Assembly (NCBI RefSeq): GCF_048265165.1
Contig: NZ_JBLXCD010000001.1
Span: forward strand, 124,001 to 188,000
Direction: 5' to 3'
DNA from: Oceanospirillum sp048265165
Lineage (GTDB): Bacteria > Pseudomonadota > Gammaproteobacteria > Pseudomonadales > Halomonadaceae
DNA: 64,000 nucleotides
In this document: in pieces, positions 1 through 8,485 of the stretch
Position numbering within the stretch: the stretch's first letter is position 1
How the letters are laid out: each line of letters begins with the position of its first letter
Position numbers and translations under genes: made by a program
Notes under the pieces: model-generated
What the model was told of the DNA's origin: nothing
Databases searched by the model: none
Seen by the model: the letters and a program-made list of their open reading frames with translations, nothing else

Positions 1-161
1 GTCTTGTCTTCTTTGACACCTTAACAGTTGTGTATTCTATTGCTGCCTTCATCGCTGTCGGCTCTGTAATGGGGCGTTATCGCAAACCTGCTTTTGTCCC
101 ACCTGAACAGCTGGCACCTGAGGTCAAGGTGTCGCTTCAGCAGAGGACTGCTAAAGCTTAA
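1..161 (+). CDS. C-terminal end of a membrane protein (partial)
   Basis: Only the last 52 codons are present; the open frame ends with TAA at 159-161. The visible part holds one hydrophobic stretch (VYSIAAFIAVGSVMG) followed by a basic turn (RYRKP) and a hydrophilic Gln-rich tail. This suggests the last membrane helix of an inner-membrane protein with a cytoplasmic C-terminus. The family cannot be recognised from so little sequence. A strong terminator follows, so it is the last gene of its transcript. Confidence 0.6.
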   Translation, partial: LVFFDTLTVVYSIAAFIAVGSVMGRYRKPAFVPPEQLAPEVKVSLQQRTAKA

Positions 162-190
162 TTTTTCGACTCTATTTTGATAGGCTTCCA

Positions 191-220
191 AAAACGGCAG
201 ATGATTCTGCCGTTTTTTTT
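191..220 (+). terminator. Rho-independent terminator
   Basis: An 11-bp perfect stem (AAAACGGCAGA with TCTGCCGTTTT) closes on a 4-nt loop and runs into eight T. It ends the transcript of the partial membrane-protein gene. Confidence 0.85.
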
Positions 221-371
221 GTGCGGTATTTAATGTGCTGGCTCTGCTTGGGCGCTGTAGAATTTAGTGCCGATATGATGTGATAGCGTTATAATATGCA
301 GGCATTTGGGGTGAACCAGCCCTAAACATCATGTTAAGCCAGCAGTATTTTTCAGAGAAAAAGGGTCGCCA

Positions 372-1817
372 TTGAATAGCCATAAGCATGTTGTAGCAAC
401 CACTCAACAAAACCAGTCTGAGGCGTCAGTCAGCTTGTTAAGTCGCAGGAGTTTTCTGCGAATGAGTACTTTTGGGGTGGCGGCAGCGGCGATGCCGCGC
501 TGGAGTTTGGCTCAGGTTGATTCCGGTATCATGTATCACTACCGGCTGACAGCTGAGCCCGCTGAGACTGAATTGGTTCCGGGCTTCCAGAGTAGCGTTC
601 TGGCGTTTAATGGTGATATTCCGGCACCGGTTATCCGGGCAAAGCAGGGACAGCCGGTTCGTATCGAATTTACCAATAAACTGGATGAGCCGACGACAAT
701 TCATTGGCACGGCCTTCGTATCCCGATTGCAATGGATGGCGTGCCTTTTCTGAGCCAGAAGCCGATTATGCCGGGTGAAACCTTTGTTTATGAGTTTACA
801 CCGCCGGATGCCGGAACATTCTGGTATCATCCGCACATGAATAGTGTCGTGCAATTAGGTAAGGGGCTTGTTGGTGCCCTGATTGTTGAAGAGGCGATAA
901 AACCAGACTTTGACATTGATGAGGTATTGATTCTTAAACACTGGCACTTGGATAAACAGGGCCAATGGAAAGCTCTCACCCGACCTCGTTACGCCGCCCG
1001 AATGGGAACCCCCGGAGAATGGGGAACGGCTAATGGCATCAACAACCCGACACTGAGTTATCGGGCAGGAAGCCGGGTTCGGCTGCGGTTAGCTAATGTC
1101 GATAATACTATGACGTATAACCTGCGCTTGAAGGGGGTGTCAGCCCAGGTTATCGCTATTGATGGAAATCCGGTATCAGTGCCTTTTATTTTTGAGCAGC
1201 ATAAAATCGGCCCCGGCATGCGTCTGGACCTGGGATTTATAATGCCAGAAACCACACCCGATAGTGGTGGCGTTGTTTTGGAGTATCTGCGGGGTAAATT
1301 TGGCTTTCCTTTGGTAAGCTTTATAGCGTCTTCTGCACCTTTATTAAAGACCCGATCAATCCCACGGCTGGCGATGAATCCGGTTCCTGTGCCGGATCTG
1401 CAGGCCGCTGAGACAATTCCTTTTGCTTTTGAGTGGGAAGGAGCAATAAGCCCTGTTGGCAAAGATGGTAAAACCCACGATACATTCTGGTTGATTAACC
1501 GTAGGCCCTGGCAGGGTATGGGGCCGGGTAGTATTCCTGAGCCAGTGGCAGATCTGAAGCTAGGTAAAAGCTATATTTTTGATCTGAAAAATAACACCCA
1601 ATATCATCACCCTATTCATCTTCATGGCCATACTTTTCTGGTTTTCGAAATGGATGGCAAGGCTGTGACACCTTTCTATACAGATACGGTATTACTCGGT
1701 AAAAATGGTCGGGCTAAGGCGGCATTTGTTGCCGATAACCCTGGCAGCTGGATGTATCATTGTCATGTTATTGAGCATATGAAAACCGGCCTGATGGGTT
1801 ATGTCAGAGTGAGTTAA
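372..1817 (+). CDS. Tat-exported multicopper oxidase
   Basis: A 481-aa laccase/CopA-like multicopper oxidase, expected to oxidise Cu(I), metals or phenolics in the periplasm using four copper atoms. The N-terminus has a twin-arginine signal (SRRSFLR, residues 24-30) and a likely cleavage site after SLA near residue 47. Copper ligands are visible in order: HWHG (111-114), HPH (153-155), HHPIHLHGH (412-420) and HCHVIEH (463-469). The axial type-1 position ten residues after Cys464 is Leu474, as in low-to-middle potential enzymes. The start is TTG; it is chosen because the first internal ATG would remove the RR motif, and AAGGG lies upstream. There is no copper-resistance partner gene nearby, so the substrate is unknown. 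Confidence 0.9.
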   Translation: MNSHKHVVATTQQNQSEASVSLLSRRSFLRMSTFGVAAAAMPRWSLAQVDSGIMYHYRLTAEPAETELVPGFQSSVLAFNGDIPAPVIRAKQGQPVRIEFTNKLDEPTTIHWHGLRIPIAMDGVPFLSQKPIMPGETFVYEFTPPDAGTFWYHPHMNSVVQLGKGLVGALIVEEAIKPDFDIDEVLILKHWHLDKQGQWKALTRPRYAARMGTPGEWGTANGINNPTLSYRAGSRVRLRLANVDNTMTYNLRLKGVSAQVIAIDGNPVSVPFIFEQHKIGPGMRLDLGFIMPETTPDSGGVVLEYLRGKFGFPLVSFIASSAPLLKTRSIPRLAMNPVPVPDLQAAETIPFAFEWEGAISPVGKDGKTHDTFWLINRRPWQGMGPGSIPEPVADLKLGKSYIFDLKNNTQYHHPIHLHGHTFLVFEMDGKAVTPFYTDTVLLGKNGRAKAAFVADNPGSWMYHCHVIEHMKTGLMGYVRVS

Positions 1818-1845
1818 TATTTTGTTTTTATAAGGTAAATCAATA

Positions 1846-2016
1846 ATGGATCGTGTTGCCCTTGGGCGCGTTTTTATGAATGGCGGAGGCCTTTTGTTGG
1901 TTTCGACCGCTTTAGTTAATTGGGCTGAGATTATTGGTGTCAATAATGGTTATCTGGCCATTGGGGGAACGGTGGCCATGGTGATCGGTTATGGTTTGGG
2001 CCGAAATCAGCTATAG
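1846..2016 (+). CDS. Small hydrophobic membrane protein
   Basis: A 56-aa frame starting with ATG, preceded by TAAGG and following the multicopper oxidase by 28 bp, so it is probably co-transcribed. Two hydrophobic segments are visible (around residues 14-24 and 37-51), with Gly-rich faces, which suggests a small two-helix inner-membrane protein. I do not recognise the family. The gene is credible because of its ribosome-binding site, spacing and amino-acid pattern, but it is short. Confidence 0.5.
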   Translation: MDRVALGRVFMNGGGLLLVSTALVNWAEIIGVNNGYLAIGGTVAMVIGYGLGRNQL

Positions 2017-2169
2017 TTCCACTGTAAAAACTACTGATGTCAACATCGTTGAATATGATTGCTATCAGCTCTGGTATAGCATGTAGCGGGTTACTACTGC
2101 TGTACGCATATCATTAATGCCCTTCAAGTTTCTCCGGGCATCGCTATAATCGAATATTGGAATGTATAG

Positions 2170-4599
2170 ATGTCTGTCCCGGTCTCTCAGCCTATCGTAC
2201 CTGTTCTTCGTTCTGTTCTGAATCAATATAGAATACTTATATTAGCTTCTGTTTTATTAGCTTTTGTTGCTATTATAGGTGTTTATTATAGTATTAAGGC
2301 CACTGAAGAGACTTTCTATCTCTCTTTAGAGCGGGACTCTGAGGTTCTGGAAAAAAGTTTTAATAGCCTGTTAGAACGTACATATAAAAATATGGAAATG
2401 ATTGCGACGTTTGTCAGTAACAATCATGATGTTCAGCAATTGTTTTATAAAGGGATGTTAGCTGTTCAGGCTGAAGGCGGCGGTGCCGGTGCGGAGTCTG
2501 CTGCGTTTTATCGTCATGCCCTTTACGATGCTGTTGCCCCTAGCTGGAAAAAAATTCAGCAACGATTTGATGCCCGTCAGCTTCATTTTCATCTGGCCCC
2601 CGGTTCTCTGAGTTTTTTACGTGTTCATCGGCCGGAGAAATATGGCGACCGGATGGATAATATCCGACATACCGTTGTAGACGTGAATGCTTCGCTGGAG
2701 CCTGTTCTTGGTTTTGAAACTGGCCGTGTTTACTCCGGTTTGCGTGGCGTTGTGCCTGTGTTTTCAGAAGATAGTGAAACTCAGCAGCAGGTGCATGTGG
2801 GCGCTCTGGAGGTAGGGACCTCTTTCAATACCGTGTTGAAAATATTTGATGAAACGCAGAATGTTGGAGCTGGTATTTTATTGCGTCGCGATCATATTAC
2901 CGCGACGATGTGGCCTGAATATATCGAGGAGCGTTTTGGTGACGTAATTCACTCCTGTGGCTGTTACTTGGAAGCGGAGTCCCGAAAAGGTGAGCTGCGC
3001 AGAATGATGGATCTGCAGGCAGAGGATAACGAGAACCATCACCGCGTGGGATTGTATCCGCTTGGTGAGCGCTATTATGGCTTCTCACTGATCCCTTTGT
3101 TTGATTATAAAAAGAGCTTATCGAACAAAGACCCCCAGAATCGCATTGGGTATATTGCATTCTGGTTTGACCAGACAGAAAAGTATCAACACCTGCAAAG
3201 TACTCAGAAGCGTTATTTGGTGCTGGGCGTTGTCGGCTTTTTGTTTGTTTTGTCCATGATGATTTTGCTGGTTCGTTTTTACATACGTCACCTCAGCATA
3301 CAGGTTGAACAGAAAACACTGGCACTGCAGGAGAGTACAGACCAGCTGAACCAGGCGCAGAAAATTGCCCATCTGGGGTATTGGCAGCTGCAGGTCGAAG
3401 CAAATCAGCTGGTATTTTCTGATGAGGTTTACCGAATTGTAGGGTTGCCTCAGGGTACAGATATAAGCCTTGAGCAGTTTCTCTCCTGTGTTTATGAGGA
3501 AGACCAGGAAGAGGTCAGGCAAACGTTTCTAAGCGCGAAAAAAGGGATCTCCGGCGATCTGACCCATAGAGTTGAAAGCAAGAATGGTCATCTGATCTAT
3601 GTCCGTAACCATATGGAAGTTATTTTCAACGATGCCGGTGCTGTGGATCGCATCTTGGGTACCCTTCAGGATATCTCACACCAGATTGAACTACAAAAAG
3701 CGATAGAAGCAAAAGAACAGCTCTATCGACAAATTTTTGAACGTAGTCGAGCCGTCAAGCTGCTTGTGAATCCTGAGCAAGGGCAAATTATTGATGCCAA
3801 TGAAGCGGCTCAAAGGTACTACGGATACAGCCATAAGCAGCTGACCAGTATGGGGATTGAGGAGATCAATACTTTGTCACTGGAGGCGTTGAGGGCTGAG
3901 TTTTATCGGACACAGACTGAAAACTGTGATTATGGTAGCTACAAGCATCGCCTGGCGAATGGTGAAATACGTGATGTTGAAGTATACACCAGTGATGTGG
4001 AGTTTGATGGTAAACACTACTATCACTCAATTATCTTTGATGTCACTGAGCGTAATCAGGTTTTGGCTCAGTTGGAAAAAGCGGCCATGCACGATAGCCT
4101 GACAGGTTTGTTTAACCGGCGAAGTATCAATTATCGTGCTGAGCCGGAAATTGCCCGTTATCTGAGAACAGAAGAGCCGTTCTCCGTCATCATGATGGAT
4201 ATTGATTACTTTAAACGCTTCAATGACATTTATGGTCATGATGTGGGGGATCTTGTGCTCAAGCATGTTGCTCAATTATTTGAGTCAGAAGTTCGGGCAA
4301 CAGATCTGGTGGGACGTTTTGGTGGTGAAGAGTTTATTGTTCTGGCGCCGCAAACGAATAAAGAAGATGCTATCGTGCTTGCCGAGCGTATTGTGAGTTC
4401 CGTTCGGGCATTTGAAATGGAATATGGTGATGAACGCCTTAAAATAACGCTTTCTGCGGGAGTAGCAACTCTGGGTGAGAGTCTCTGCCTAAACCAGACC
4501 TTTGATCTGAAAGATTGCTTTGCGCAGTTGGTGAAACATGCTGATGAACAGCTTTATAATGCCAAGTCCAAGGGGCGTGACCAGGTTTGTAGTTTCTGA
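2170..4599 (+). CDS. Diguanylate cyclase: dCache-PAS-PAS-GGDEF
   Basis: An 809-aa membrane receptor that should make c-di-GMP from two GTP. Order: membrane helix (about 18-42), periplasmic region (43-340) resembling the dCache_3 double sensory domain (FLRVHRPEKYGD is typical), second helix (347-371), two PAS domains (about 395-505 and 515-630), then GGDEF (about 640-805). The active site is intact as GGEEF (718-722), and the product-inhibition site RxxD is intact as RATD (709-712). It therefore looks like an active, feedback-inhibited enzyme controlled by an external ligand. It is a single gene; the HD-GYP phosphodiesterase 1.3 kb downstream could oppose it. The ligand is unknown. Confidence 0.9.
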   Translation: MSVPVSQPIVPVLRSVLNQYRILILASVLLAFVAIIGVYYSIKATEETFYLSLERDSEVLEKSFNSLLERTYKNMEMIATFVSNNHDVQQLFYKGMLAVQAEGGGAGAESAAFYRHALYDAVAPSWKKIQQRFDARQLHFHLAPGSLSFLRVHRPEKYGDRMDNIRHTVVDVNASLEPVLGFETGRVYSGLRGVVPVFSEDSETQQQVHVGALEVGTSFNTVLKIFDETQNVGAGILLRRDHITATMWPEYIEERFGDVIHSCGCYLEAESRKGELRRMMDLQAEDNENHHRVGLYPLGERYYGFSLIPLFDYKKSLSNKDPQNRIGYIAFWFDQTEKYQHLQSTQKRYLVLGVVGFLFVLSMMILLVRFYIRHLSIQVEQKTLALQESTDQLNQAQKIAHLGYWQLQVEANQLVFSDEVYRIVGLPQGTDISLEQFLSCVYEEDQEEVRQTFLSAKKGISGDLTHRVESKNGHLIYVRNHMEVIFNDAGAVDRILGTLQDISHQIELQKAIEAKEQLYRQIFERSRAVKLLVNPEQGQIIDANEAAQRYYGYSHKQLTSMGIEEINTLSLEALRAEFYRTQTENCDYGSYKHRLANGEIRDVEVYTSDVEFDGKHYYHSIIFDVTERNQVLAQLEKAAMHDSLTGLFNRRSINYRAEPEIARYLRTEEPFSVIMMDIDYFKRFNDIYGHDVGDLVLKHVAQLFESEVRATDLVGRFGGEEFIVLAPQTNKEDAIVLAERIVSSVRAFEMEYGDERLKITLSAGVATLGESLCLNQTFDLKDCFAQLVKHADEQLYNAKSKGRDQVCSF

Positions 4600-4629
4600 A
4601 TATTTTATCAATACCCGGCGTCAGTTTGG

Positions 4630-4662
4630 CAGGTGAACCAGCCTCTGGCAGCCTGTTTTTTT
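4630..4662 (+). terminator. Probable terminator after the diguanylate cyclase gene
   Basis: Two stacked stems (CAGG/CCTG outside, CCAG/CTGG inside, with an internal loop) are followed by seven T at 4656-4662. It lies 30 bp after the diguanylate cyclase stop codon. Confidence 0.6.
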
Positions 4663-4695
4663 GTAAGAGTTTATCTGTAAAAATTGGAGTGAGGT

Positions 4696-5823
4696 GTGGT
4701 TTTAAATGGATTGCCTGCGGGGCTGAGATGGCTGGGTTTATGGCTTGTTTTTCTTCTGGTTAGCGGGTGTAGCGTTACGTCACCACAGCCTCCTGAAACT
4801 GGATCAGCTACCCCTGAACAGCCTTTGCCCGATAGCCTGACCTCTGAGAGTGTGCCGGATACAGAGCAGGAACCTGTGCAAAAATCTATGCAGGAGACGC
4901 TTCCGGCGGGTGTTGTTTCCGGGCAGGTGTCCTACCGTGAGAGAATCGCACTTTTACCCGGTGCCTTTGTCCGCGTTGTATTGATCCGGGAAGGAGAGAA
5001 GGCAGAGCCTCCGGTCGAGATTGCTGAACAGATTTTTCATCCTTTAGGTCAGGTGCCTTTTACCTATCATCTGAAATTTAAACCGGAAGATATTCGTAGC
5101 GGTTTCCGTTATGCGATTAAAGGTCAGATTTTCTCCGGAGACGAGCGCCTTTTATTTGCCAGCAAGACTCCTGTTGCTTTGGAGCCTTTAGGGCCCAATC
5201 GGGAGATCAACCTGCCGCTGATTCGTGTTCCGGTAACCCAGCAATCCCATATGAAGCCTATGACCGCTGCGGTGAGTCGGGTTTTTCAGTGTGGAGACTT
5301 TGCTTTTGGCACTCGGACGGGAATCGGTGAAATTGCCCTGTATCTTCCTGATGGGGTTCTGGTGCTCTCACAGGTTCGCTCAGCCTCAGGGGTTCGCTAT
5401 GAGGAGGGTGATACCCTGTTCTGGATGAAGGGTGAGCGGGCAATGTTGTCACATAAGAGCACATTATACAGCCAGTGCGTGCATAACACTGCCCGTGATG
5501 CCCGTGACCCCCATGAGAGACGTCCGGTGGATTTTCGGGCAGTGGGCCAAGAGCCACCTTGGTTGTTAGAGGTGGTTTCTCAGCACAATCTCAACCTGAT
5601 TACAGAATACGGACAGAAGCGAGTACAGCTGCCGGAACCAAAGGTCATCTACAAGCCGGGTAGTGTTACATATCGGGCCATGAGTGGCGCTGACAGAGTT
5701 TCTGCGACAGTGCGCAGCAGTGCTTGTCAGGATTCCATGGCAGACAAAATATGGCCGCAAAGTGTGAGTGTCTGGTGGAACGGCCGGCGCTATCAAGGCT
5801 GCGGAGAATTTCTGCAGCCTTAG
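4696..5823 (+). CDS. Envelope lipoprotein with YbaY-, MliC- and COG3650-like modules
   Basis: A 375-aa lipoprotein. The signal peptide ends in the lipobox LVSGC (Cys about residue 25), followed by a Pro/Glu/Ser linker. Around 70-165 is a YbaY/YscW-like beta domain. Around 195-260 is a region resembling MliC, the inhibitor of C-type lysozyme, with a Cys pair (FQCGDF and LYSQC). From about 277 to the end is a COG3650-like region (FRAVGQEPPW, then SSACQDSM and YQGCGEFL). The parts usually occur as separate proteins or in pairs. The start is GTG, chosen for the upstream GGAGTGAGG and the intact signal peptide. Likely role: outer-membrane or periplasmic protection, possibly against lysozyme. Module assignment is from motif memory. 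Confidence 0.75.
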   Translation: MVLNGLPAGLRWLGLWLVFLLVSGCSVTSPQPPETGSATPEQPLPDSLTSESVPDTEQEPVQKSMQETLPAGVVSGQVSYRERIALLPGAFVRVVLIREGEKAEPPVEIAEQIFHPLGQVPFTYHLKFKPEDIRSGFRYAIKGQIFSGDERLLFASKTPVALEPLGPNREINLPLIRVPVTQQSHMKPMTAAVSRVFQCGDFAFGTRTGIGEIALYLPDGVLVLSQVRSASGVRYEEGDTLFWMKGERAMLSHKSTLYSQCVHNTARDARDPHERRPVDFRAVGQEPPWLLEVVSQHNLNLITEYGQKRVQLPEPKVIYKPGSVTYRAMSGADRVSATVRSSACQDSMADKIWPQSVSVWWNGRRYQGCGEFLQP

Positions 5824-5893
5824 TTCCTAACTGTTACCGGGAGAATGAACCCTCTTGCCCCGGCACAGGTCTAGCCTACGTTGGCGTTCAGTA

Positions 5894-7183
5894 TCAGGCT
5901 GCCCGATTAAGGCCCAGCTCCATGGCCAGCATTTGTAGTGATAAGTCTGGTATCTCTTCCGGTTCTACGGTGCGGGTGATATTTACTTTCCTTAAACCAT
6001 CATCAGCAAGATCCAGCTCTTGGTGCTTAGGTAGTGGTTTCCCGTTATGATCAAACAAACAGCGAACCTTCGGCCTTGACCGGGCTGACCGGGTAATATC
6101 GGTCACCATGCCGATCTGTTGCCGGTTGAGTTCAACCAGTGTGCCTATAGGGTAGATGCCAACAGACTGAATAAATCGCTCAACCAACTTGCCATCAAAG
6201 TTATGATTACGCAGACGGTAGAGATTGCGCAGAGCCTGTGTTGGTGTTCCTTTATTGCTGAAGTGCCGGTTACGGGTCATCGCTTCAAACGTTGTGATAA
6301 TCGCAAGAATCCGTGCTTCAAGCGGAATTCTTCGACCAGATATACCTGCAGGGTATCCCGTTCCGTCAAAGCGTTCATGGTGATAGGCGACGATGCTGTT
6401 TAAGGGTCGTAGGGCCTGTGACTGATGCAAAATGTCACAGCTATGATCAACATGCTTTTGGATACTGATTCGCTGGCCGATACTCAAAACCTCTTTTTGC
6501 TTCAGTAGCTCTTCAGGAATCCTGATCATACCGATATCGTGCAATAGAGCGCTCATGCAGAGTCTGTGAAGTTGAGCCTTTGACATACCAAGGCTTCGGC
6601 CGAAGCTGAGGCTAAGAACCGCCACATCAAGGGATTTACGTTCCAAAGAGCTGTCTTTTTCTTCCAGTTGGCTTAGCAGCGTTAGTGTGCCGGGGCGTGC
6701 CAATGTAGAAACCAGAAGTTTTTTAGACGACACCTCAAGCGCGCTGGCATCCAGGCTCAGCCCACTTCGGGCCCTTTCGAAATTAGTACTTAAAATATCC
6801 AGACAGCTGTGAAAGCTATCGATAACAAACTTCTTGGAAACTCTGCTGCTGAGATCTGCCTTTGCCTGGGAGGGGGCTGTAGAGCTCTTGTTTTCTGCTT
6901 GTTTGTGGGCCGCTGAGTTTGAGGCCTCTGTGGCCGGAGCCTGCTTCTGATCAGTAGATACCGGCCGGGGATGTTTCTGAGATTCAGAAACAGGTGGTTT
7001 TTCTTCTTCGGGTGAGTCTGTTTCAATCGTTACAATATTGCAGTGCTGAAGCAATAGCGCCAGGTCTTCACTGGTGTTTAAAACAAAAGATTGAGTCCAC
7101 TTAGGACTTTTATCCCAGCCAATGTCCAGTGCAATGATTTTCATGCCAGGAGTTAACTGTTGAACAGGGATATTTTGTCGCAT
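5894..7183 (-). CDS. HD-GYP domain phosphodiesterase with DUF3391 N-terminus
   Basis: A 429-aa cytoplasmic protein predicted to hydrolyse c-di-GMP. The N-terminus (1-55) resembles DUF3391, common on this group (VQQLTPGM). A low-complexity Pro/Glu/Ser linker (about 55-110) follows, then the HD-GYP domain. The metal ligands His215-Asp216 (LLHDIG) and the signature HHERFDGTGYP (268-278) are intact, so activity is likely. It has no membrane segment and no receiver domain. It converges on the lipoprotein gene upstream and is probably transcribed alone. It could lower the c-di-GMP made by the two GGDEF enzymes in this window. Confidence 0.9.
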   Translation of the reverse strand: MRQNIPVQQLTPGMKIIALDIGWDKSPKWTQSFVLNTSEDLALLLQHCNIVTIETDSPEEEKPPVSESQKHPRPVSTDQKQAPATEASNSAAHKQAENKSSTAPSQAKADLSSRVSKKFVIDSFHSCLDILSTNFERARSGLSLDASALEVSSKKLLVSTLARPGTLTLLSQLEEKDSSLERKSLDVAVLSLSFGRSLGMSKAQLHRLCMSALLHDIGMIRIPEELLKQKEVLSIGQRISIQKHVDHSCDILHQSQALRPLNSIVAYHHERFDGTGYPAGISGRRIPLEARILAIITTFEAMTRNRHFSNKGTPTQALRNLYRLRNHNFDGKLVERFIQSVGIYPIGTLVELNRQQIGMVTDITRSARSRPKVRCLFDHNGKPLPKHQELDLADDGLRKVNITRTVEPEEIPDLSLQMLAMELGLNRAA

Positions 7184-7392
7184 TTAATAATCCTGAAAGC
7201 AGAAAGCGCTGGCAGGCTGATCCATCTTTCAGGCCATTGCTCTAAAAAGTAAAAGCACTCTGTGTTTCAGGCACTTTTTTGCATTGTATTTCGGCCTATC
7301 TTAGAGGATTGCCCAATGGGGTGAAAGTGATAAAAAAATAATGTTTGAATTGGTAAGATTACTGTTCAGTAATGCATGCGGAACATTCAGGA

Positions 7393-7412
7393 AGCCGAAT
7401 TAATATTCGGCT
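7393..7412 (-). terminator. Possible weak terminator or stem-loop after the Spo0M-family gene
   Basis: A perfect 8-bp stem (AGCCGAAT/ATTCGGCT) with a 4-nt loop lies 20 bp beyond the stop of the minus-strand gene. No T-run follows it on the minus strand, so termination would be inefficient or factor-dependent. Confidence 0.4.
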
Positions 7413-7431
7413 CCTGGTGTTTTGCTATTGG

Positions 7432-8172
7432 TTAGCCCAGTAGGTTTTTAATCAGTTGAGTCACTTCATCCTGTGAGACATCGTTGGCAAATGAGAAGGA
7501 CCGGTAAGTATCACCACCAAAATTGCGGTCCAGCTCAAAGAGAATATGAGTCTGATCGGCTGTGCTGACAAAAGAGATCTCCACTTCATTCAGGCCGAAT
7601 AGTGCGAATTTATTAGGGCGATATTCCAGTTCCTGATAGCAGCCCAGCGAGGACTGGAAGTTCTGGCCACGAATAACACCCTTTTCCACATCGGCTTTCA
7701 CCAGGTTGTAGCCGCAGCTATCCATAGCCTGAAGAACTTTGTTTTGGGTTGAGGTTGCAATAACTTCAATGGGGTCCTTATCACTGGCATCCAGTGCCAT
7801 ATCGATATTCAAGCCTGTTGCCAGCCAAACTTTACTCTGATTATGTCGGGCACCATTGTTTGTGATGGGCGTTTCATAGGGTAGCTGCGCCTGGAAAGGA
7901 ATCTCCCGGGTTTCTCCAGGGCCAATGGAGAAGCGATCTGCAACATGCCAGTGGGTCAGCGTTTTATTGACGACCATCTCAGTATCATCACGTTCAACTT
8001 TGACGCGGGTGACCAGAGCCAGATCCAGCCCGGATATCTCCTGTTCTGTTTCTCCACCTTTAACCACGATGGTTGCCTTGAAGTTTTCACCAGGGCAAAG
8101 CAGCTCTGTATGCAGCAAAGTGTCAACTTTGGTGCCACCGATACCGATACTGGCAAGAATTTTCTTAAACAT
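7432..8172 (-). CDS. Spo0M-family (SpoOM, arrestin-like) protein
   Basis: A 246-aa protein matching the Spo0M family (PF07070). The start MFKKILASIGIG, the following VDT-LL, the PGE before a beta-rich sandwich, and the basic-charge and length pattern all agree. These proteins have an arrestin-like fold. In Bacillus the founding member affects sporulation control; in gammaproteobacteria the role is unknown and sporulation is not implied. There is no signal peptide or membrane helix. It is monocistronic, with 248 bp to the HD-GYP gene downstream. Family is confident, function is not. Confidence 0.85.
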   Translation of the reverse strand: MFKKILASIGIGGTKVDTLLHTELLCPGENFKATIVVKGGETEQEISGLDLALVTRVKVERDDTEMVVNKTLTHWHVADRFSIGPGETREIPFQAQLPYETPITNNGARHNQSKVWLATGLNIDMALDASDKDPIEVIATSTQNKVLQAMDSCGYNLVKADVEKGVIRGQNFQSSLGCYQELEYRPNKFALFGLNEVEISFVSTADQTHILFELDRNFGGDTYRSFSFANDVSQDEVTQLIKNLLG

Positions 8173-8485
8173 TGGAGACCCTTTTTCTGAAAATAGAATG
8201 GCGTATGTGTTTTTTATGGGTATTACTCTAAGAGATGGGATGCAGAGAAGGTTTTTTCAATGCCAGCCTGATGCCAAATTTTAAGTCAGAAATTGCAGAG
8301 CACCAGAGAGGCGTATCGGGAAGCCTTTAGCGATTCAAGGAAGATTTTATGATTTTTGGATGAGAATATTTCATTTACCTAAAGTTCATATCTGCCGATG
8401 AAGGTATGGATGTATAACCCGATTTATGTATCGACCTGTTTGTAAATAACCAGCTTCCGGTAATTAGCCGGACTTGAGGTGTTTT
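8173..8485. other. Intergenic region between divergent genes
   Basis: This 313-bp stretch separates the minus-strand Spo0M-family gene from the plus-strand EF-hand-like gene and must hold both promoters. I see no convincing operator, RNA gene or conserved reading frame in it. Confidence 0.4.
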
